Below, piece by piece: positions 1 through 8,383 of a stretch of 64,000 bases of DNA. Each line of letters begins with the position of its first letter. The stretch's first letter is position 1. Source of the stretch: Flavobacterium anhuiense (GTDB taxonomy: Bacteria > Bacteroidota > Bacteroidia > Flavobacteriales > Flavobacteriaceae); assembly GCF_900101855.1 (NCBI RefSeq), contig NZ_FMVC01000003.1:580902-644901 (forward strand), read 5' to 3'. The notes below the pieces were generated by a model that worked only from the letters and a program-made list of their open reading frames with translations, searched no databases and was not told where the DNA came from. The position numbers were made by a program, and so were the translations under genes.

Positions 1-1
1 T

Positions 2-658
2 TACAATACTCTCTCTGTTCCGTACGGAAAACGTTTCAAACTTAAACTCTCAGATGGTACTATTGTGAGTTTAAATTCCGGAACAAGTTTACGTTATCCA
101 GAACAGTTTGGTCTAAATGGAAACCGAGATGTATACTTAACCGGTGAAGCATTTTTTGAAGTGGCAAAAGATAAAATGCATCCGTTTATCGTTCATGCAA
201 ATCAGGCAGATATTGAAGTTCTCGGGACTACCTTTAATGTGAGCGCATATCCTGAAAACCCTACAGTTAATAGTACATTAATTGAGGGAAGCATTCGAAT
301 GTCTGAAGCTGCTAATTCTACCAACGTTATTCTGTTAGAACCAAATCAAATGGCAACATGGCAGAATAACTCGAAAAAACTGGCTGTAAAAGAAGTCGAT
401 CCAGCCTTTTATGTTGCCTGGACAAAAGGTGAGCTTGCTTTTAAAGACACGCCATTTTCTATAATCGCTAAAATTATTCAGCGTACTTATGATGTTGAAA
501 TTATCAACGAAAATTCTGATTTGGCCAAACAGAATTTCACAGGTACAATTAAAATTAGCGAATCTAGTGTCGAGAACATTTTAGACCTCCTAAAACGTGA
601 CACGCCTTTTAATTATTCAATTGACCAAAAAACCATTACAATTACCAATCCGCGATAA
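2..658 (+). CDS. FecR-family anti-sigma factor, C-terminal part (5' end outside window)
   Basis: The reading frame is open from the window edge, so the N-terminal cytoplasmic part and membrane segment are missing. The visible 218 residues begin with a typical FecR core (VPYGKR, then LSDGT, LNSGTSLRYP, and GEAFFEV). They end in a DUF4974-like C-terminal domain, roughly the last 75 residues, from FKDTPFSIIAKI to the stop. In this family the protein spans the inner membrane, holds an ECF sigma factor inactive, and is contacted by the STN domain of a TonB-dependent receptor in the periplasm. The next gene encodes exactly such a receptor, 10 bases downstream, so the pair is probably one signalling unit. 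The partner sigma factor should lie upstream of the window. Confidence 0.93.
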   Translation, partial: YNTLSVPYGKRFKLKLSDGTIVSLNSGTSLRYPEQFGLNGNRDVYLTGEAFFEVAKDKMHPFIVHANQADIEVLGTTFNVSAYPENPTVNSTLIEGSIRMSEAANSTNVILLEPNQMATWQNNSKKLAVKEVDPAFYVAWTKGELAFKDTPFSIIAKIIQRTYDVEIINENSDLAKQNFTGTIKISESSVENILDLLKRDTPFNYSIDQKTITITNPR

Positions 659-668
659 ATACATAACC

Positions 669-3600
669 ATGACATTTACGATACTGCCCTTTTTAAGAAA
701 AATTCTGTTTTTCTTAGCCATTCTCTTATCTGGATTTAAAGGATTTTCTCAGAATAAACTCATAACATTACACGTAAAAAATAAACCTATAAGCCTAATT
801 ATCAAATCTATTGAAGAACAAAGTGATTTTAGAATCATTTATAATGCAAAAAAAATAGATACCGATCAATTAGCTGATTTAGATGTCAATAATGCCACCT
901 TAGAAACAGCTTTAAAGAAGTTGCTGAAAGGCACGAATATCTCCTACTACATTCAGAAAAAGCAAGTTTTATTGACAGATGCGACTCGAGTTGATAAATC
1001 TAATTCTGGTAACCAGGAAACTGAACGGATGATTAAAGGAACAGTTTACAGCGCAAAAGACAAACAGCCTCTTCCTGGTGCCACTATTCGCGTAAATGGA
1101 ACTGGAATGGGTGCCATAACCGATTCAAATGGAAAATTTGCTTATGAACTAAAAGGCGAAAACATTAAGGATCAGATTCTTGAAGTTGCTTATTTAGGAA
1201 TGGAACCACAATCGCAAACAGCGGGTTACAAAAAAGAATTTGTTTTTTATCTTCAAGAAGTTACAGATGAATTGAATCCTGTTATCATTACTTCTTCTTA
1301 TGGAACTACAAAATTAAAAGAAGAAATTGTCGGAAGTATTTCGACTTTACAGGCAAAAGACATCGCAGTTGAACAGGCTTCTGAAAGTTTTGACAAAATG
1401 ATTACAGGACAAATTGCAGGGGTTTTGGTCGAAAATACTTCTGGTGTTGGCGGACCAGTTAAAATCAATATTCGCGGGCAAGGAACTTTATCTTCTTTAA
1501 GCGGTGCCATTTCAGGAACTTCTTCTCAGCCTCTCTTTATTGTTGACGGTGTTGTAATGAGTGAGGAATATGCTATTGACAGCGCCAATTTTAACGGAAG
1601 TGGTGATTTTGCCGAAAATCTGGCAAATCCTTTAATGAAAATTGCACCAGAAAATATCGAAACTATTTCTGTTTTAAAAGATGCCGCAGCAGTTGGAATT
1701 TATGGGGCTGATGGAGCTAATGGCGTGATTTTGATTACAACTAAAAAGGGTAAAAAAGGAAAAACACAATTTGGTTTTTCAAATCAGCTTGGAGTTTCTT
1801 CTGCCATTAATCAGATTAAATATTTAAGCGGAGAGCAATACACAGAACTGCGAAATGAGTTTATGAAGAATACTACACCTGGTTATGTTCCCGTTTCTTA
1901 CAACGGCATTAACACAGATTGGTTCAATATATTAAACCGCGCAGGAATATACAATAAGTACAATTTTAATGTTTCGGGTTCTACTTCTAAATTTTCGTAC
2001 CGTACAAACATAAGCTATACAAAAATTGACGAACCGCAGGTCGGAAATGAAACCAAACAGCTAAATGCTGGAATAAACTTAGGTTATAATTCTGATAAAT
2101 GGGATATTAATTTGATGCTGAACCCAAGTTTTGTACAAAAAGATGCTCCAAACATCTTTTATAGTTTTGCCTACCTTCCAACCCTTGCCGTTTATAATGC
2201 TGATGGCTCTTATGCCGATTTGGGCGTAAGCGGTTCTACTAGGGGAAATCCTTTGGCAGCAATTGAGCAAAACAAAAACGAAGCGCAAACTTTTGGTCTT
2301 TTAGGAAGTCTGAATTTATCTTATAAACTTAATAAAAACATTAGATTCTCTACTCTTTTTGGTATGGATTATACCGATAAAGAACAGGATCGATACTTCT
2401 CTGCAGCAAATGAAAGCGGACAGTACAATGGCACTTTTATGTTGGATGGAATTTCACGTCCAGCTTGGGGGCGCCGTCTTATCAATCAGAGAAATTCTAC
2501 AAAATGGAACTGGCAAGGACAAGCTTTATTCAATAAACAATGGAACGAAACTCATGAAATTGATGGTATAATTGGTTTTGAACTTGCTGAAGATAAAACC
2601 GATTTCAATTACAAATCTGGAGTTGGATTTTTGAATCCAGAATATATTCATAAAGTGTCTGAAGCAATAAGAGACGACAATCCTGATACACCTGAAGATG
2701 AATCTACAAGCGGACAAAGCTACCGAAGCGAAATAAGCTATAACTCCAGAGTTTCTTTGTTTTCACAGTTAAATTACAATTACAAAAAACGTTATTTCTT
2801 ATTGGCCAATTATCGTCGCGATCAGAGTTCTGTTTTTGGAGATGATACTGATGTGGCTCATAACGGAGGTTTAGGCGCAGGATGGATTATTAGCAACGAG
2901 AACTTTTTAAGCTCTAATTCTTGGATCGATTTCTTAAAATTAAAAGCAAGTTATGGTACAACAGGAAATTCAAAAATTGGTTCGTACAGATCTAAAGGAT
3001 TATACAATGTAAGTCAAAACGGATACAATGGCGGTACTGAAGCCACGCCCGGAGCAGCGCCGAACGGAAGATTAAGCTGGGAAAAAAACACAAAATTCAA
3101 CGCTGGATTTGATTTTAATGTTTTCAAAAGAGTCGAGTTGACTTTAGAATATTACTATGACAATAAAAGCAATTTGATTACAGCTAGAGATATTCCTACC
3201 GAAACGGGTTATGGTTCTATACAATTAAATGCTGCGAGCATGTACAACAAAGGTTTTGAACTTACTACAAGAATTAAATGGGTAAAAAGCAACGCCTTTA
3301 AATGGACAACGGCATTTAATATTTCTACAGTAGACAGCAAAGTAACCGACTTAAAAGGTTTGGGAAGCGACTATTCTGCATCAAATCTCGCATTGGCACA
3401 AAAAATTGGCTACAGCACTACAACACTATGGGGAGTCAAATGGGTAGGTGTAGATCCAGCTACAGGAAGAGATCTTATTCAAAAAAATGGTCAGGTTTAC
3501 GATGCGAAAACGTATGGCGAATTATATACGATTGCCGACTGGGAACCCATTGGAGACAAACAGGCAGATGCCTATGGTGGTTTTTATAATAATTTCACTT

Positions 3601-4028
3601 TCTACAATAATCTAACTTTATCTATTAGAGGTGATTATCAAATTGGCGGTGATCTTTTAGCATCAAATGTTCTTATAGATCAATATAACGTAACATCAAA
3701 TAGAAACCTTTCTGTAAATGCCTACGATTACTGGAGAAATCCTGGTGACAACGTTACACAATCTGCTGTGACGCTTTCTCCAATAATAACCAACTTAAGC
3801 AAGTATGTTTATGATGCTACTTACATCAGAATCAGCAATATTAATTTAAGTTATAATGTGCCGTTAAAAAAGACTTTTCTGGATGCACTTTCTGTATTTG
3901 CTGATGCTACAAATGTGGCGTATTGGTACAAAGAAAAAAGTCCAAAAGGATTGAACGGCGTACGAGAGTATAGTTTTATTTATCCGCAGGCAAGAACAAT
4001 TTCTCTAGGGGTTAATGCTAAATTTTAA
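669..4028 (+). CDS. SusC/RagA-family TonB-dependent outer-membrane receptor with STN signalling domain
   Basis: 1119 residues. The start is placed at the ATG that opens a clean signal peptide (MTFTILPFLRK, cleavage near FSQ-NK, about residue 27). The same frame can be read further upstream, but that would overlap fecR. Domains in order: STN (about 45-95), carboxypeptidase-regulatory-like repeat (about 120-200, IKGTVYSAKDKQPLPGATI), plug (about 225-370, with FIVDGVVMSEE and a VLKDAAAVGIYGADGANGV segment), then a 22-strand-type barrel to the C-terminal aromatic end (LGVNAKF). It should import an oligomeric nutrient with TonB energy, together with the SusD lipoprotein encoded next. The STN domain plus the adjacent FecR points to substrate-induced expression through an ECF sigma factor. 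The substrate cannot be read from the sequence. Confidence 0.95.
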   Translation: MTFTILPFLRKILFFLAILLSGFKGFSQNKLITLHVKNKPISLIIKSIEEQSDFRIIYNAKKIDTDQLADLDVNNATLETALKKLLKGTNISYYIQKKQVLLTDATRVDKSNSGNQETERMIKGTVYSAKDKQPLPGATIRVNGTGMGAITDSNGKFAYELKGENIKDQILEVAYLGMEPQSQTAGYKKEFVFYLQEVTDELNPVIITSSYGTTKLKEEIVGSISTLQAKDIAVEQASESFDKMITGQIAGVLVENTSGVGGPVKINIRGQGTLSSLSGAISGTSSQPLFIVDGVVMSEEYAIDSANFNGSGDFAENLANPLMKIAPENIETISVLKDAAAVGIYGADGANGVILITTKKGKKGKTQFGFSNQLGVSSAINQIKYLSGEQYTELRNEFMKNTTPGYVPVSYNGINTDWFNILNRAGIYNKYNFNVSGSTSKFSYRTNISYTKIDEPQVGNETKQLNAGINLGYNSDKWDINLMLNPSFVQKDAPNIFYSFAYLPTLAVYNADGSYADLGVSGSTRGNPLAAIEQNKNEAQTFGLLGSLNLSYKLNKNIRFSTLFGMDYTDKEQDRYFSAANESGQYNGTFMLDGISRPAWGRRLINQRNSTKWNWQGQALFNKQWNETHEIDGIIGFELAEDKTDFNYKSGVGFLNPEYIHKVSEAIRDDNPDTPEDESTSGQSYRSEISYNSRVSLFSQLNYNYKKRYFLLANYRRDQSSVFGDDTDVAHNGGLGAGWIISNENFLSSNSWIDFLKLKASYGTTGNSKIGSYRSKGLYNVSQNGYNGGTEATPGAAPNGRLSWEKNTKFNAGFDFNVFKRVELTLEYYYDNKSNLITARDIPTETGYGSIQLNAASMYNKGFELTTRIKWVKSNAFKWTTAFNISTVDSKVTDLKGLGSDYSASNLALAQKIGYSTTTLWGVKWVGVDPATGRDLIQKNGQVYDAKTYGELYTIADWEPIGDKQADAYGGFYNNFTFYNNLTLSIRGDYQIGGDLLASNVLIDQYNVTSNRNLSVNAYDYWRNPGDNVTQSAVTLSPIITNLSKYVYDATYIRISNINLSYNVPLKKTFLDALSVFADATNVAYWYKEKSPKGLNGVREYSFIYPQARTISLGVNAKF

Positions 4029-4032
4029 GAAA

Positions 4033-5493
4033 ATGAAATATTCAAAATACTTATCAATATTCTTTCTATTCCTTTCATTGCAAAGCTGCAGTGACTTTTT
4101 AGAACAAGAACCTGGAACACAAACTTCTATTGACGAACTTTTGCAGAATAAAACAGGTGTTTTACAAGCGCTTAGAGGACTTTATTCTTCGTTGGAAGCC
4201 AATGTTCGAACAGAACGATACGCCGTTTATGCTGATTTACAAGGCGGAAACATCAAGTTTACGCCAATTGCAACAGGAAGTCTTAGAGGACAAGTTTCGA
4301 CTCCCTCAAATGTTGAACAGGTTTATTCTTTTGATGATCAGGCGCTGACCAGTAATTTCAAACTATTTTACGATGATAGTTATGATATCATAAATCAGGC
4401 AAATCTAATTTTAGAATACACTCCTTCCCTAACCGACGCTACTGATGCAGAGAAAAATCAGATAAAAGCAGAAGCCTTGGCCATAAGAGCTTATACGCAT
4501 TTTCTTTTATCGCTGGTTTACAGTCAGGATTATAACTATACTGCCGACGCTTCACATCTAGGAATCGTTTACAGCACTGCATCTATAAAAGGAGGCGTGC
4601 AATATCCAGCAAGAAAAACTGCTGCAGAAACGTATGCTTTAATTATTAATGATTTACAGACAGCTATAGCCAATTATTCAGATAGTTCTTTGCTTTCTGG
4701 TGCTTCGTATTCTTTTTTTAACCAAAAAAATACAAAAGCTTTATTGGCTAGAGTTTATCTTCAAAAAGGAGATTGGACAAATGCTTACGAAACAGCAAAT
4801 GATGTTATTACCAATTCTGGAGCTGTATTGACCAGCAAAGAAAGTTTAATTGCAGAATGGGAAAAACCAGACCTTCCTATTTCAGAAATTTTGCTTGAAT
4901 TTGCTATTCCTAAGGATAATGAAAACAATGTTGCAGGATCAATGTCAAAAGTTTTTGGCTACAATACAGATCAAAGTTTTGAAAAATATACGGCTTCAAA
5001 TGATTTGATTAATTTATATGAAAGCTCAGATTTAAGAAAACAATTATTCTTGACAAAACCGCTTTTTACATTGGTTGAAGGCGTACAAACTTACGTGAAT
5101 TACAGCTTTACAAAAAAATTTCAAGATAATGCTGGTTATGTAGCATTTAGACTTAGCGAAATGTATCTAATTCGTGCCGAAGCCGCTTTAGAAACCAACA
5201 GAGCAGATTTGGCAATGGCGGACATCAATACGATTCGCGCCCGCGCAAATGCTTCATTATTAACCAATACAACAAGTCTAAAAGAAAATATCTTTTTAGA
5301 AAGAAGGAAAGAATTATGCTTTGAAGGCTTTTTATTCTTTGATATTGCGAGAAACCATAAAAACGTTTCAAGAACTGACGGCTGTCTTGCAAATGTGTGC
5401 AGTTTGACGTATCCGTCTCTAAAATACGTATTGCCAATACCAACATTCAACACAAATCTTAACCCAAACTTGCAGCAAAATGACTCGTATTAA
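4033..5493 (+). CDS. SusD/RagB-family surface lipoprotein
   Basis: 486 residues if started at the second in-frame ATG, 4 bases after the susC stop; an ATG at 4015 would overlap susC. The signal peptide ends in the lipobox LQSC (Cys19) followed by SDFLE, an acidic tail typical of surface-exported Bacteroidota lipoproteins. The body has the SusD pattern: an alpha-helical TPR-like scaffold with AEALAIRAYTHFLL and ALLARVYLQKGDW, and the C-terminal RLSEMYLIRAEAAL and ERRKELCFEGFLFFDIAR segments. SusD proteins cap the SusC barrel and deliver the ligand, so this one should work with the receptor just upstream. Its end overlaps the next lipoprotein gene by 14 bases, which indicates translational coupling in one operon. 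Confidence 0.95.
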   Translation: MKYSKYLSIFFLFLSLQSCSDFLEQEPGTQTSIDELLQNKTGVLQALRGLYSSLEANVRTERYAVYADLQGGNIKFTPIATGSLRGQVSTPSNVEQVYSFDDQALTSNFKLFYDDSYDIINQANLILEYTPSLTDATDAEKNQIKAEALAIRAYTHFLLSLVYSQDYNYTADASHLGIVYSTASIKGGVQYPARKTAAETYALIINDLQTAIANYSDSSLLSGASYSFFNQKNTKALLARVYLQKGDWTNAYETANDVITNSGAVLTSKESLIAEWEKPDLPISEILLEFAIPKDNENNVAGSMSKVFGYNTDQSFEKYTASNDLINLYESSDLRKQLFLTKPLFTLVEGVQTYVNYSFTKKFQDNAGYVAFRLSEMYLIRAEAALETNRADLAMADINTIRARANASLLTNTTSLKENIFLERRKELCFEGFLFFDIARNHKNVSRTDGCLANVCSLTYPSLKYVLPIPTFNTNLNPNLQQNDSY

Positions 5494-6943
5494 GATATTC
5501 AGCCTATTATTAACAGCGCTATTATACATTTCGTGCTCAAAAGATGATTATAAATTAGGTTCTGATATAGATCCCTATATAAGATTCAACTTTTTGGTTA
5601 AAGCAGATAACACTCCTTTAGAATATCCAACTATAAACGGAAGTTTAGTCCCGCAATCTACTTATGAAAACAAGTCTGTAAAAACATTAAAAGTCCCTGT
5701 AACCTTAACGACACGTTCGTTAAAAGAAACGGTAACGGCTAATTTCAGCGCTGAAACATCAGGCGTGAGCGATAGCTTTAGTGTAAATCCAGTAAATCAG
5801 CTTTCGTTTCAAGGCAGTAAATTAACAGATACCATTTATGTTTCTTTTGATAAAAGATGGGCTGCAAACCAAAGCATCAATCTAAAACTCGAAACGGTTT
5901 CTGATCCTGATATTCATATAGGAAATTTAAACACAGCATATCCAAACAATACTTTCAAAATTGATTTGGGAACAATTGCAACTAACTACACTTTTCCTGT
6001 AACGCAGTATAATGTCAAAGGCGAAGTAGGCGAAACAATTGATTTTGAAGTGAACTTCCCTAATGGCTTTTTCCCTGAAGAAATTAAAAATGCTAATTTT
6101 TTCAAATTTCAAAACGGTTTTGAATATTCTTTAACGCGCGATGATTTTGGCGATAACAGAAGTTCTGTAACATATCATTTAACTCTTTTAGAAGATCTGC
6201 AAAATGATGATGCCCGTTACGAATCAAAAATTACTTTAATAAATATTCCTAATTACACTGCTACAGGAAACACCAATCTGACAATTGTAAAACCGATAAA
6301 ATCTCTAAGAGATATTCAGGCAAATCCAGCATCAAAATTTACCGATCCTACAAATGCGTTTTATTTGACTTATGGAGAACATTGGTTTAGCAACGGAACC
6401 ACTTGTACTTGGCAAACTTTCAACGCTCTGACTTTTCCTGTTGTAGTTACAAAAGATGATCCGAATGCTATATTATATAGCGACAAAGGAACAACAAATC
6501 CTAATGACGATGTGTATCACGATGCTTTCAAAATCGGATTTAATGTTGCGAGCGGAACCAATACAGTAAATTCTTTTGGTTTAAAAAGATGGTTTTCTAA
6601 CGAAAGCAACTCAGCTGCAATTTCTCCTGGATTCAATATTAAATCTGCTTTGGAATTTTTCCCTGCAAACGGAAACAGCAAAACTGAAGGAACTGTTTTA
6701 GTAATTCCACAAGACATTACAATCGGATCAAGTGCAACAAATACTCATGTTATTGCCATTTCTGGCGAAGGAACATACAAAGAAATCAGCAATGGCTTAT
6801 ATGAAATCTCATTTGAATTAAAACTGACAAATGATAAACTATTTGGAGGAACAGTGTCAACACAATACAGAATGTATAACAATAGAACATATCCAAAACC
6901 AACGGCATTGAGCATTCCGTGTCCTAAAGAAGTTACGTTGTAA
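5480..6943 (+). CDS. Lipoprotein of unknown function in the third position of a SusCD operon
   Basis: 487 residues with a lipoprotein signal (lipobox YISC, Cys19, then SKDD), so it is probably surface exposed. The start ATG overlaps the end of susD by 14 bases. After the signal the protein is rich in beta-strand-forming sequence, for example VKTLKVPVTLTTRSL and TDTIYVSFDKRW. This looks like one or two Ig-like or Calx-like domains followed by a larger beta domain. I do not recognise a catalytic motif. By position it matches the surface glycan-binding or SusE-like proteins that assist SusCD pairs in ligand capture. That role is inferred from context only. Confidence 0.75.
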   Translation: MTRIKIFSLLLTALLYISCSKDDYKLGSDIDPYIRFNFLVKADNTPLEYPTINGSLVPQSTYENKSVKTLKVPVTLTTRSLKETVTANFSAETSGVSDSFSVNPVNQLSFQGSKLTDTIYVSFDKRWAANQSINLKLETVSDPDIHIGNLNTAYPNNTFKIDLGTIATNYTFPVTQYNVKGEVGETIDFEVNFPNGFFPEEIKNANFFKFQNGFEYSLTRDDFGDNRSSVTYHLTLLEDLQNDDARYESKITLINIPNYTATGNTNLTIVKPIKSLRDIQANPASKFTDPTNAFYLTYGEHWFSNGTTCTWQTFNALTFPVVVTKDDPNAILYSDKGTTNPNDDVYHDAFKIGFNVASGTNTVNSFGLKRWFSNESNSAAISPGFNIKSALEFFPANGNSKTEGTVLVIPQDITIGSSATNTHVIAISGEGTYKEISNGLYEISFELKLTNDKLFGGTVSTQYRMYNNRTYPKPTALSIPCPKEVTL

Positions 6944-6985
6944 GTATGAATTGTCAGTTATAAATTATGAATGTTTTACCTAGTG

Positions 6986-7018
6986 AACTTTGTCAAAATT
7001 TAAAACTTTAACAAAGTT
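6986..7018. repeat. 33-nt hairpin repeat, copy 1
   Basis: The ends AACTTTGT and ACAAAGTT are perfect inverted repeats around an A/T core. A second copy at 59649-59681 matches at 30 of 33 positions, with identical arms. It lies between the lipoprotein gene and the cytochrome peroxidase gene and could attenuate read-through, but it has no clear T-run after the stem. Confidence 0.7.
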
Positions 7019-7032
7019 CCATGACAACTTGA

Positions 7033-7068
7033 AACCTGCCCTGATAGCTATCGGGATGAAACAAAAAC
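7033..7068 (+). repeat. 36-nt shared leader element containing a copy of the 16-bp palindrome
   Basis: The palindrome at 7040-7055 (CCTGATAGCTATCGGG, one base from consensus) is followed by ATGAAACAAAAAC. The same 36 bases, 34 identical, occur on the minus strand at 44703-44668, in the same orientation relative to the alcohol dehydrogenase gene there. Both copies sit in the 5' leader directly in front of a gene. The ATG inside the copy here would open a 30-codon frame that overlaps the start of the peroxidase gene in another frame. Whether that is translated is unknown. Confidence 0.7.
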
Positions 7069-7077
7069 CAAAAAGAA

Positions 7078-8220
7078 TTGAAAAAGCTAATCTTCCCTCT
7101 CCTATTCCTGCTATGCTTGACGGCATACAAAAGCGTGGAAAATCCTGATTACATTGATATTCAGGAATTACGAAAAATCTATTCCAGCGGAGACTCATCA
7201 AAATGGCCTGCTGCAGAATTACACGAAAGTGTAGACAAATCTAAATTTCAGGATATTGGCGTTTTACCCGCTGTTCCTTATCCTGCTTATAATCCGTATT
7301 CGAAAGAAAAAGAAAATTTGGGAAAAATTTTGTTTTTTGATCCAAGATTATCGCGAAGCGGACAAATTGCATGCGCTTCGTGCCACAATTCTGAACTGGG
7401 CTGGACAGATAATTTAACGCGTTCATTTGGCCACGACAGGCAAACCGGAAAACGCAATTCGATGACCATTTTAAATTCGGCGTATGCCACTTCCCTGTTT
7501 TGGGATGGACGTGCGTCAAGTCTTGAAGATCAAGCGCAGTTTCCTGTTCAGGATCCTTTAGAAATGAATGAAAAATTGACGATTGCTGTTGACAAGATTG
7601 CAAAAATAAAAGGTTACAATTCTTTATTCACGGAGGCTTTTGGAGACAAAAAAGTGACTTTAGAGCGAATTCAATACGCTATTGCTACTTTCGAAAGATC
7701 GATTAATAGTCCGAAAAGTAAATTTGATCAGTTTGTAAGCGGAAAATCAGACATTTATACCGATCAGCAAGTAAATGGAATGCATTTGTTCAGAACCAAA
7801 GCACAATGTATCAACTGCCACAATACGCCTTATTTCAGCGACAATCAGTTTCATAATGACGGGCAGACTTTATTCGGAACCAAAAATGAAGATTTCGGAC
7901 GTTACAACGTTACTAAAGATGTAAAAGATATTGGCAAATTTAGAACCCCAACTCTTCGCGAAGTTGTAAACACAAGACCATGGATGCATCATGGACATTT
8001 TCCAACTTTATTGGACGTGGTCGAATTATACAATTTAGGAAATCCTTCTCCTGTGCAGAAAAAATATCTAGGAACTGCTCGCGATTCTTTGATTCCAAAA
8101 GTGGACCCTGCACTTAAAAAATTAAACTTAAGCAAAGAAGAAATAAGTGATTTACTAGCTTTTATTGAAACTCTAAGCACACCAACAAGAAGAATTATAA
8201 TTCCAGAAATGCCAAAATAA
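7078..8220 (+). CDS. Di-haem cytochrome c peroxidase (CcpA/MauG family)
   Basis: 380 residues with two c-type haem sites: CASCH (Cys99, Cys102, His103) and CINCH (Cys244, Cys247, His248). LGKILFFDPRLSRSGQIAC and LFWDGRASSLEDQAQ are hallmark blocks of bacterial di-haem peroxidases. The protein should act in the periplasm, reducing hydrogen peroxide or modifying a substrate at the expense of cytochrome c. No ATG is in frame near the N-terminus, and a TTG opens MKKLIFPLLFLL, a good signal peptide. Homologue-like lipobox positions read LTAYKS, with Tyr where a lipoprotein would have Cys, so this copy may be soluble. It follows the SusCD lipoprotein genes by 134 bases and could be part of the same nutrient locus. 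A strong terminator follows. Confidence 0.92.
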   Translation: MKKLIFPLLFLLCLTAYKSVENPDYIDIQELRKIYSSGDSSKWPAAELHESVDKSKFQDIGVLPAVPYPAYNPYSKEKENLGKILFFDPRLSRSGQIACASCHNSELGWTDNLTRSFGHDRQTGKRNSMTILNSAYATSLFWDGRASSLEDQAQFPVQDPLEMNEKLTIAVDKIAKIKGYNSLFTEAFGDKKVTLERIQYAIATFERSINSPKSKFDQFVSGKSDIYTDQQVNGMHLFRTKAQCINCHNTPYFSDNQFHNDGQTLFGTKNEDFGRYNVTKDVKDIGKFRTPTLREVVNTRPWMHHGHFPTLLDVVELYNLGNPSPVQKKYLGTARDSLIPKVDPALKKLNLSKEEISDLLAFIETLSTPTRRIIIPEMPK

Positions 8221-8265
8221 GTTAGTTGATGATTTGCATTTGCCCCAAAAACTGCAAATCCTCCA

Positions 8266-8296
8266 AGCCTGTTTCTTTATGAAACGGGCTTTTTTT
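8266..8296 (+). terminator. Rho-independent terminator after the cytochrome peroxidase gene
   Basis: The stem AGCCTGTTTC / GAAACGGGCT (one G-T pair), with a 5-base loop, is followed by a run of T. It ends the plus-strand unit that begins with fecR/susCD. Confidence 0.9.
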
Positions 8297-8319
8297 GTTT
8301 TTAAACTTCATCTTTTGAA

Positions 8320-8327
8320 TATATTTG
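8320..8327 (+). promoter_or_regulatory. Putative -7 promoter element of the sulfatase gene
   Basis: TATATTTG fits the Bacteroidota TAnnTTTG -7 consensus. A TTG lies 22 bases upstream, inside the T-run of the preceding terminator, at acceptable -33 spacing. The predicted transcript start is about 50 bases before the sulfatase ATG. Confidence 0.55.
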
Positions 8328-8383
8328 TGCTCAACCAAACTTATACGCCATGCAATTATTAATTATTCCAAAAACCACAAGTT

